Below are positions 57,243-64,000 of a DNA stretch of 64,000 nucleotides, piece after piece (position 1 is the first letter of the stretch; the number at the start of each line of letters is the position of its first letter). The position numbers and the translations under genes were made by a program. The DNA is taken from positions 4,632,422 to 4,696,421 of the forward strand of contig NZ_CP051627.1 in NCBI RefSeq assembly GCF_023208015.1, written 5' to 3'. This stretch comes from Thermobifida alba. Lineage in GTDB: Bacteria > Actinomycetota > Actinomycetes > Streptosporangiales > Streptosporangiaceae. Below the pieces are notes generated by a model. It made no database searches and had not been told where the DNA came from. It saw only the letters and a list, made by a program, of their open reading frames with translations.

Positions 57243-58031
57243 ATGGGGGAGTTCGTACGGGTGGAGACCGACACCGAGCACCCGGCGGTCGCCGTCATCA
57301 GACTCGACCGGCCCAAGATGAACGCGCTCAACAGCCAGGTCCAGCGGGAGATCGCCGAGGCCGCCGCCCAGGTCGGCGCGGACCCGAAGGTGGCCGCAGC
57401 GGTCATCTACGGGGGTGAGCGGGTGTTCGCCGCCGGAGCCGACATCAAGGAGATGGCGGACATGGACTACGCCGCCATGTCCGCGCACTCCCGCACGCTG
57501 CAGGACTGCTTCACCGCCGTGGCCCGCATCCCCAAGCCCGTCATCGCCGCGATCACCGGGTACGCCCTCGGCGGCGGCTGCGAACTGGCGCTGTGCGCCG
57601 ACTTCCGAATCGCCGCGGACAACGCCAAGCTCGGCCAGCCCGAGATCCAGCTCGGCATCATCCCCGGCGCCGGCGGCACCCAGCGGCTGCCCCGGCTCAT
57701 CGGCCCGGCGAAGGCCAAGGACCTGATCTACACGGGGCGGCACGTCGACGCCGCGGAGGCGCTGCGGATCGGCCTGGTGGACGAGGTGGTGCCCGCCGAG
57801 GAGGTGTACCGCACGGCGGTGGCCCGGGCGGCCCGCTACGCGGGCGGTCCGGCGGTCGCGCTGCGCGCCGCCAAGCAGGCCATCGACGCCGGACTGGAGG
57901 TGGACCTGGACACCGGCCTGGAGATCGAGCGGCTGCAGTTCTCCGCGCTGTTCGCCACCGAGGACCAGAAGACCGGCATGCGCAGCTTCATGGAGCAGGG
58001 CCCCGGCAAGGCCGAGTTCTCCGGGAGGTGA
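57243..58031 (+). CDS. Enoyl-CoA hydratase/isomerase (crotonase family)
   Basis: The 262-residue protein is a crotonase. The oxyanion-hole parts are in AAGADIKEMAD and GYALGGGCELALCADFRIA, and both catalytic Glu positions are kept (GGCELAL and QPEIQLGIIPGAGGTQRL), as in true enoyl-CoA hydratases. It likely hydrates 2-enoyl-CoA in fatty-acid beta-oxidation. ATG 57243 has GAGAGGAG upstream; the open frame before it is not coding-like. A YbaK-type deacylase gene follows after 3 nt in the same transcript. The etfBA genes 3 kb on would accept electrons from the same pathway. Confidence 0.9.
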   Translation: MGEFVRVETDTEHPAVAVIRLDRPKMNALNSQVQREIAEAAAQVGADPKVAAAVIYGGERVFAAGADIKEMADMDYAAMSAHSRTLQDCFTAVARIPKPVIAAITGYALGGGCELALCADFRIAADNAKLGQPEIQLGIIPGAGGTQRLPRLIGPAKAKDLIYTGRHVDAAEALRIGLVDEVVPAEEVYRTAVARAARYAGGPAVALRAAKQAIDAGLEVDLDTGLEIERLQFSALFATEDQKTGMRSFMEQGPGKAEFSGR

Positions 58032-58034
58032 GCC

Positions 58035-58577
58035 ATGTGGCAGCTGACCGACCACGCCGCCGCTGACCGGCCCGACCTGCTGGCCGATCCGGTCGCCGCC
58101 GCGATCGCCGCGTGGAAGCACACCACCCCGGTGGAGCGGCTCCGGGTCGCCGCCATCGACCCGGAACTGGCCGACACCGCGAACTTCTGCGAAGCCTACG
58201 GGGTGCCCCTGGAGGCGTCGGCCAACTGCGTCGTCATCGCCGCCCGGCGCGGCGGGGAGGCCCGGCTGGCCGCCTGCGTGGTGCTCGCCACCACCCGCGC
58301 CGACGTCAACGGGGTGGTCCGCCGCAGGCTGGAGGCGCGCAAGGCCAGCTTCGCCCCCCGGGAGGAGGCGGTGCGCCAGACCGGCATGGAGTACGGCGGC
58401 ATCACCCCGGTGGGCCTGCCGGAGGAGTGGCCGATCCTGGTCGACGCCGCCGTGGTCGCCCAGCCCTTCGTGGTGGTCGGCAGCGGGCTGCGCCGCTCCA
58501 AGCTCGTCCTGCCGGGCACGGCCCTGGCCGAACTGCCGGGCGCGGAGGTCGTCGACGGCCTGGCCCGACCGGCCTGA
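58035..58577 (+). CDS. YbaK/EbsC-type aminoacyl-tRNA deacylase domain protein
   Basis: The 180-residue protein is a single YbaK/ProX-type editing domain. The conserved Lys lies in RRRLEARKASFAPREEAVRQTG, and GGITPVGLPEEWPILVD and VVGSGLRRSKLVLPG are family hallmarks. Such proteins hydrolyse mischarged aminoacyl-tRNAs in trans; which tRNA is not predictable here. It starts 3 nt after the enoyl-CoA hydratase, so it is co-transcribed with it for no obvious metabolic reason, and ends at a hairpin. Confidence 0.85.
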   Translation: MWQLTDHAAADRPDLLADPVAAAIAAWKHTTPVERLRVAAIDPELADTANFCEAYGVPLEASANCVVIAARRGGEARLAACVVLATTRADVNGVVRRRLEARKASFAPREEAVRQTGMEYGGITPVGLPEEWPILVDAAVVAQPFVVVGSGLRRSKLVLPGTALAELPGAEVVDGLARPA

Positions 58578-58578
58578 C

Positions 58579-58605
58579 GGGAGGGGCGGACGCCCCGCCC
58601 CTCCC
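58579..58605 (+). terminator. Terminator after the YbaK gene
   Basis: A perfect 11-bp stem (58579-58589 with 58595-58605) and 5-nt loop start 1 nt after the stop. Confidence 0.65.
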
Positions 58606-58776
58606 CTCACCCAGGATGAGAATCCCCCTACCGCACGTACCGGCCGCAGGCCAGGGGCGGGGAGGCCGGAACGGGACGGTCGGACGGCGGGATCGGGCGG
58701 AACCCCGTCCCGGGTTTTTCCGTCATACTCATGGAGTCAACTCCACCGGACGGGTGAGGCCGCACGAACGCACCCT

Positions 58777-58804
58777 TTGCGGCTGTACGCGATCCGGCTA
58801 GCGT
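58777..58804 (+). promoter_or_regulatory. Candidate sigma-70-type promoter for the Ser/Thr kinase
   Basis: TTGCGG (58777-58782) and TAGCGT (58799-58804) are separated by 16 nt and lie about 160 nt upstream of the kinase start. No other element was seen in 58606-58967. Confidence 0.4.
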
Positions 58805-58967
58805 GAGAGACCGCGGTGGTACCGCGCCGTCAGTCCGGTGTCACCGAGAAGATGTGTCGTCGGGCCTGTGCGGTCACGGCTCCCGAGCAGTCGGGCATTA
58901 CCGCACGAGTCCGGGGGATCCCGGCCGATAGGCTGCACCAAGCGGTGTTCGAGGGGATGAGATCACT

Positions 58968-60782
<1,815 letters not shown>

Positions 60783-60826
60783 CCTGGTCATATCCTTCCC
60801 ATAAGGGTGTGCGGAGTGCGGTCGCG

Positions 60827-60854
60827 CCAAATGCTACTAGCCAGTAACATTTGG
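60827..60854. promoter_or_regulatory. Nested palindrome upstream of etfBA
   Basis: Outer arms CCAAATG (60827-60833) and CATTTGG (60848-60854) are perfect. They enclose CTACTAGCCAGTAA (60834-60847), itself a CTACT-N4-AGTAA palindrome like that at 5984-5997. It lies about 170 nt upstream of etfB and resembles a TetR-family operator. Confidence 0.55.
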
Positions 60855-61024
60855 TGTGGAGAGCAAGAGCACAGGACACCGCGGTAGGGGAGGGCGTTAA
60901 TGCCCACCCGCCTCCGAATTCCGTTCGGGTGTTTGGCACTCTTGGGGAGAAACCACGGACGCGCCCGCGTCCCCGACCGTCCACGAGGGCGGCGCAGACA
61001 AGGGCAGGGAGGTCGACCACCGAC

Positions 61025-61804
61025 ATGAATATTGTCGTCTTGGTCAAGCAGGTCCCGGACACCGAGACCGAACGCAAACTCAACCCGGCGGACAGCACGG
61101 TCGACCGTGCCGCGTCCGACGGCGTGATCAACGAACTCGACGAGTACGCCATCGAGGAGGCGCTGCTCCTCAAGGAGAAGCACGGCGGCGAGGTGACCAT
61201 CCTCACCGTCGGCCCCGAGCAGGCCACGGACTCCATCCGCAAGGCCCTCTCCATGGGCGCGGACAAGGCGGTGCACGTCAGCGACGACGCGCTGGCCGGC
61301 TCCGACGCGCTGCAGACCGCCTACGCGATCGCGCAGACGCTGGGCACCCTTGAGTACGACCTGGTCATCCTGGGGTCGGAGTCCACCGACGCGCGCACCG
61401 GCGTGGTGGGTGCGGCCCTGGCCGAGTACCTGGGGCTGCCGCAGCTCACCCTGGCCAACAAGGTCGACATCGACGGTTCCTCGGTGAAGATCCAGCGCCA
61501 GACCGACGACGGCTACCAGGTGGTCGAGGCCACCCTGCCGGCCGTCATCTCGGTGGTCGAGAAGATCAACGAGCCGCGCTACCCGTCGTTCAAGCTGATC
61601 ATGGCCGCGAAGAAGAAGCCGGTCGCCAAGCTCGGCATCGCCGACGCGGGCATCGACGCGGCCAAGGTCGGCCTGGCCAACGCCACCACCCAGGTCGTCG
61701 ACTTCGCGCCGGCTCCGCCGCGTGCCGCGGGCACCGTCGTCAAGGACGAGGGCAGCGGCGGCGTGCAGATCGCCGACTTCTTGGCCAGCAAGAAGTTCGT
61801 GTAA
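61025..61804 (+). CDS. etfB: Electron transfer flavoprotein beta subunit
   Basis: The 259-residue protein has the EtfB start MNIVVLVKQVPDTE, the AMP-site-related LDEYAIEEALLLKEKHGGEVTILTVG, the GSESTDARTGVVGAALAEYLGLP segment, and VEATLPAVISVVEKINEPRYPS, all typical. With EtfA it carries electrons from acyl-CoA dehydrogenases to the quinone pool. GGGAGG lies 12 nt before the ATG. An unusually palindromic promoter region precedes it. etfA follows after 27 nt. Confidence 0.95.
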   Translation: MNIVVLVKQVPDTETERKLNPADSTVDRAASDGVINELDEYAIEEALLLKEKHGGEVTILTVGPEQATDSIRKALSMGADKAVHVSDDALAGSDALQTAYAIAQTLGTLEYDLVILGSESTDARTGVVGAALAEYLGLPQLTLANKVDIDGSSVKIQRQTDDGYQVVEATLPAVISVVEKINEPRYPSFKLIMAAKKKPVAKLGIADAGIDAAKVGLANATTQVVDFAPAPPRAAGTVVKDEGSGGVQIADFLASKKFV

Positions 61805-61831
61805 CGGCGAGACGAGAGAGGGATAGAGAAC

Positions 61832-62776
61832 ATGGCTGAGGTCCTCGTCCTCGTCGACCACGTCGACGGACAGGTCAAGAAGGTCACGCTGGAGCTGCTG
61901 ACCGCGGCCCGCCGCATCGGAGAGCCCTCCGCGGTGGTCGTGGGAGAGGCCACCGACGAGCTGAAGGCCAAGCTCGGCGAGTACGGCGCGGAGAAGATCT
62001 ACACCGCCCCCGCCGAGATCGACGACTACGTCGTGGCGCCCAAGGCCGAACTGCTGGCCAAGCTCGCCGCCGACAAGTCCGCCGCCGCCGTCCTCGTCTC
62101 GGCCACCGCCGAGAACAAGGAGGTCGCCGGACGCACCGCCGTCAAACTGGGTTCCGGTGTCCTCACCGACGTGGTGGACGTCACCCCCGAGGTGGTCGCG
62201 GAGCACTCCATCTTCGGTGGCGCCGTCATCACCCACGCCAAGGTCACCAGCGGCGTCCCCGTGGTGGCCGTACGCCCCAACGCCATTCCGGCCGAGCCCT
62301 CCTCCGGGGCCGCCGCGGTGGAGGCCGTCGAGATCGAGATCTCCGACGCCGCCAAGGCCGCGCGGATCACCGACCGCGTCAAGCAGGAGAAGGGCGCCCG
62401 TCCGGAGCTCACCGAGGCCGCTGTCGTGGTCTCCGGTGGCCGCGGTGTGGGCAGTGAGGACTTCTCCGTCGTGGAGAACCTCGCCGACGCGCTCGGCGGC
62501 GCCGTGGGCGCCTCCCGGGCCGCCGTCGACGCCGGCTGGTACCCGCACGCCTTCCAGGTCGGCCAGACCGGTAAGACCGTCTCGCCTAACCTCTACATCG
62601 CCCTGGGCATCTCCGGCGCGATCCAGCACCGGGCGGGCATGCAGACCTCCAAGACGATCGTCGCGGTCAACAAGGACCCCGAGGCTCCGATCCTGGAGAT
62701 CTCCGACTTCGCGGTCGTCGGCGACCTGCACAAGGTCGCCCCGCAGCTGACCGAGGAGATCAACAAGCGCAAGTAG
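61832..62776 (+). CDS. etfA: Electron transfer flavoprotein alpha subunit
   Basis: The 314-residue protein has a divergent N-terminal domain ([22 protein letters not shown]) and the strongly conserved FAD domain: [35 protein letters not shown]-type sequence, [23 protein letters not shown] and INKDPEAPI-like [15 protein letters not shown]. It binds FAD and pairs with EtfB from the same operon. GAGAGAGGG precedes the ATG. The operon ends at a strong hairpin 16 nt beyond the stop. Confidence 0.95.
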   Translation: MAEVLVLVDHVDGQVKKVTLELLTAARRIGEPSAVVVGEATDELKAKLGEYGAEKIYTAPAEIDDYVVAPKAELLAKLAADKSAAAVLVSATAENKEVAGRTAVKLGSGVLTDVVDVTPEVVAEHSIFGGAVITHAKVTSGVPVVAVRPNAIPAEPSSGAAAVEAVEIEISDAAKAARITDRVKQEKGARPELTEAAVVVSGGRGVGSEDFSVVENLADALGGAVGASRAAVDAGWYPHAFQVGQTGKTVSPNLYIALGISGAIQHRAGMQTSKTIVAVNKDPEAPILEISDFAVVGDLHKVAPQLTEEINKRK

Positions 62777-62792
62777 GCGCGCCACGTTCCAC

Positions 62793-62833
62793 GGCGGCGG
62801 CCCCGGACGGATCCTCCGTCCGGGGCCGCCGCC
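62793..62833. terminator. Terminator after etfBA
   Basis: A perfect 19-bp stem (62793-62811 with 62815-62833) with a 3-nt loop lies between convergent genes and can serve both. Confidence 0.85.
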
Positions 62834-62835
62834 TG

Positions 62836-63624
62836 TCAGTCGAGCTCTTCGGGGAAACGGGGTGTGGCGAGTCCTTCCGCCTCTTGGGAGAGGCCGGGGA
62901 GCTGGTCGGCCAGGTCCGTCTGGCCGTAACGCCGGAGAAGCGCGTCTGCGGTTCGAAGGAACCCCGGATAGTCAGCCGACGAGTTCTCCAGGCGACGGAT
63001 GGCTGAGGCAAGGATGGCGGAGATCCTGATGGCCTTGTCCCGGGGTTCGCTCCCGTCGCGGAGCAGGGGGAGGAAGAACCGGTCGAACACTTCCTGGGAC
63101 TCCTCGGAGATCCCGTGACGGTCGGTCCACCACGCCCGGGCGGTGGCGGTGTCGCGCAGGAGGTAGTCGAGTCGGTCGCGGTGGAAAGCCACCTCACTGT
63201 GCTTGAGGCGGCGCTCCGCATGGTAGCTGGACACCCGCTTTCGGTCCGCGCGCGACAGACCCAGCCGTACCCGGGCACAGACCTGGAGGCCGGGATACTT
63301 CTGAAACGCGGGGTGCTCCCGAAGATCGGGGTGTTCCCCGAAGGGCGGCTGCCGCCAGAGAGCCAGAGCCAGGGAGACCCGGTTGCCGATGTCGTGGTCC
63401 TCTCCGGGGACAGCGGTCCGGGTGAGGCCGCGGGCGATCAGGTACACCGACTGGACCGCGACCAGACGCAGCTCTGAGCGGGCAGAGCGGGTCAGCCGCC
63501 GCTCAGGTTCCACTCGGTAGCGGGCAACACCGCGCAGTCGCACGGAGACGCCGGGGATTGCGGTGGGCAGGCGCGTACGGATCCGTGCGCGCCCGCCCAA
63601 GGCCCTGGTAACGGACATGCTCAT
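62836..63624 (-). CDS. Hypothetical protein, helical and Arg-rich
   Basis: I do not recognise this 262-residue protein. It has no signal peptide, membrane helix or obvious catalytic motif. It is rich in Arg, Leu and Ala and predicted mostly helical; a conspicuous stretch is EVAFHRDRLDYLLRDTATARAWWTDRHG. Codon use is like its neighbours, which supports a real gene. It starts (ATG 63624) 13 nt after the stop of the next gene upstream, so the two form an operon. The content suggests a protein that contacts a partner of the same operon, but nothing more can be inferred. Confidence 0.6.
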   Translation of the reverse strand: MSMSVTRALGGRARIRTRLPTAIPGVSVRLRGVARYRVEPERRLTRSARSELRLVAVQSVYLIARGLTRTAVPGEDHDIGNRVSLALALWRQPPFGEHPDLREHPAFQKYPGLQVCARVRLGLSRADRKRVSSYHAERRLKHSEVAFHRDRLDYLLRDTATARAWWTDRHGISEESQEVFDRFFLPLLRDGSEPRDKAIRISAILASAIRRLENSSADYPGFLRTADALLRRYGQTDLADQLPGLSQEAEGLATPRFPEELD

Positions 63625-63637
63625 TCCGGTGTCCGGG

Positions 63638-64000
63638 TCATTCCCTCAGGTTGCGCTCGACGATCCGGTCCCAGATGCGGCGCCAGTAGGGGTCGTTGTA
63701 CCGGTAGGCCGCACTGACCGAGGGGGGCAGGGGAGTGTCGTAGATGTCGACGAGCAGTTCGGTGATTTCGGGGCCGAGGTGTCCGGCTTTCTCCAGTTCC
63801 CCCCACCGGTCCACGGCCGTCTGTGTGCTGGGACCGGAGTCCCGGCTGCTGATGAGTCTCCGGAAGGAGGAGACGAGGATCTTCCGCTTGGCAGGGTCCG
63901 CCACGTGTTCGGCGTTGTCCCCGAGGAGGAGTCTGGGACCCGCGTCGCTGTGGGCGAGAGCGAGCAGGAAACGGAGCCGGACAGGGTCGGTGTCCGTGTC
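63638..64000 (-). CDS. Hypothetical protein, partial at the window edge
   Basis: The frame is open from the stop at 63638 through the last base, giving at least 120 residues of coding-like sequence, including RFLLALAHSDAGPRLLLGDN before the GTG at 63904. The true start is therefore probably beyond the window. The visible part is helical with charged residues and ends NDPYWRRIWDRIVERNLRE. No family is recognised. It is probably co-transcribed with the downstream hypothetical gene at 62836-63624. Confidence 0.6.
   Translation of the reverse strand, partial: DTDTDPVRLRFLLALAHSDAGPRLLLGDNAEHVADPAKRKILVSSFRRLISSRDSGPSTQTAVDRWGELEKAGHLGPEITELLVDIYDTPLPPSVSAAYRYNDPYWRRIWDRIVERNLRE

Overview
The window is chromosomal DNA from a high-GC actinomycete. 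Support comes from the strong codon bias, many GTG starts, several leaderless promoters, and actinobacterial gene families (WhiB, DasR, PdtaS, KGD-type 2-oxoglutarate decarboxylase, GlgE pathway, DUF6104, NrtR). The blend of Streptomyces-like content (DasR, SigF/RsbW, DUF4097) with Mycobacterium-like local order (TB7.3-like peptide, PdtaS, WhiB1) suggests Streptosporangiales, perhaps near Thermobifida/Nocardiopsis. That placement is inference. I see no rRNA, tRNA, CRISPR array, insertion sequence or prophage, and nearly all of the window reads as core genome.

Layout. 1-4.2 kb: two tiny ORFs, a tandem pair of membrane HD-GYP/HD-domain proteins, a 70-residue biotinyl peptide and a hotdog thioesterase. 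4.3-12.7 kb: a regulatory block with a ThDP enzyme, DasR with its dre operator, PdtaS, WhiB1/WblE with a CRP-type site, a lipid kinase, SigF with RsbW, and a GNAT acetyltransferase. 12.8-17.1 kb: polar amino-acid ABC transporter and malic enzyme. 17.2-19.0 kb: PadR regulator with a DUF4097 protein and a duplicated putative operator. 19.1-24.5 kb: DUF6104, 2-oxoglutarate decarboxylase, a CRP-type site and an acyl-CoA-type SDR. 24.7-27.1 kb: BlaI-type repressor, aminotransferase, methyltransferase. 27.2-30.6 kb: a class A penicillin-binding protein whose cytoplasmic tail carries thirteen tandem copies of a 15-residue acidic Thr motif. 30.7-33.9 kb: terpenoid-cyclase-like protein, methyltransferase and glycosyltransferase in one operon. 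34.2-42.1 kb: a sigma-like membrane fusion, NadA with NrtR and its operator, HAD hydrolase, flavin reductase, SppA, GH18 enzyme. 42.2-53.7 kb: lipoprotein, then the alpha-glucan/trehalose cluster glgB-mak-treS-glgE with divergent glgP and a perfect CRP palindrome between glgE and glgP. 53.9-57.0 kb: TPP riboswitch and an ECF transporter of the YkoEDC type. 57.2-64 kb: crotonase, YbaK-type deacylase, membrane Ser/Thr kinase, EtfBA, and two unknown genes running off the end.

How it fits together. Carbon-state control recurs: three CRP-like palindromes lie beside whiB1, kgd/SDR and glgE/glgP, and DasR supplies a GlcNAc-responsive input. Ser/Thr phosphorylation is a second theme: a Ser/Thr kinase is encoded here, and the PBP tail looks like a multi-site kinase substrate and FHA-domain docking array. 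That array is the most unusual object I found. The EtfBA and ThDP-enzyme promoters share a 14-bp palindrome that may mark one regulon.
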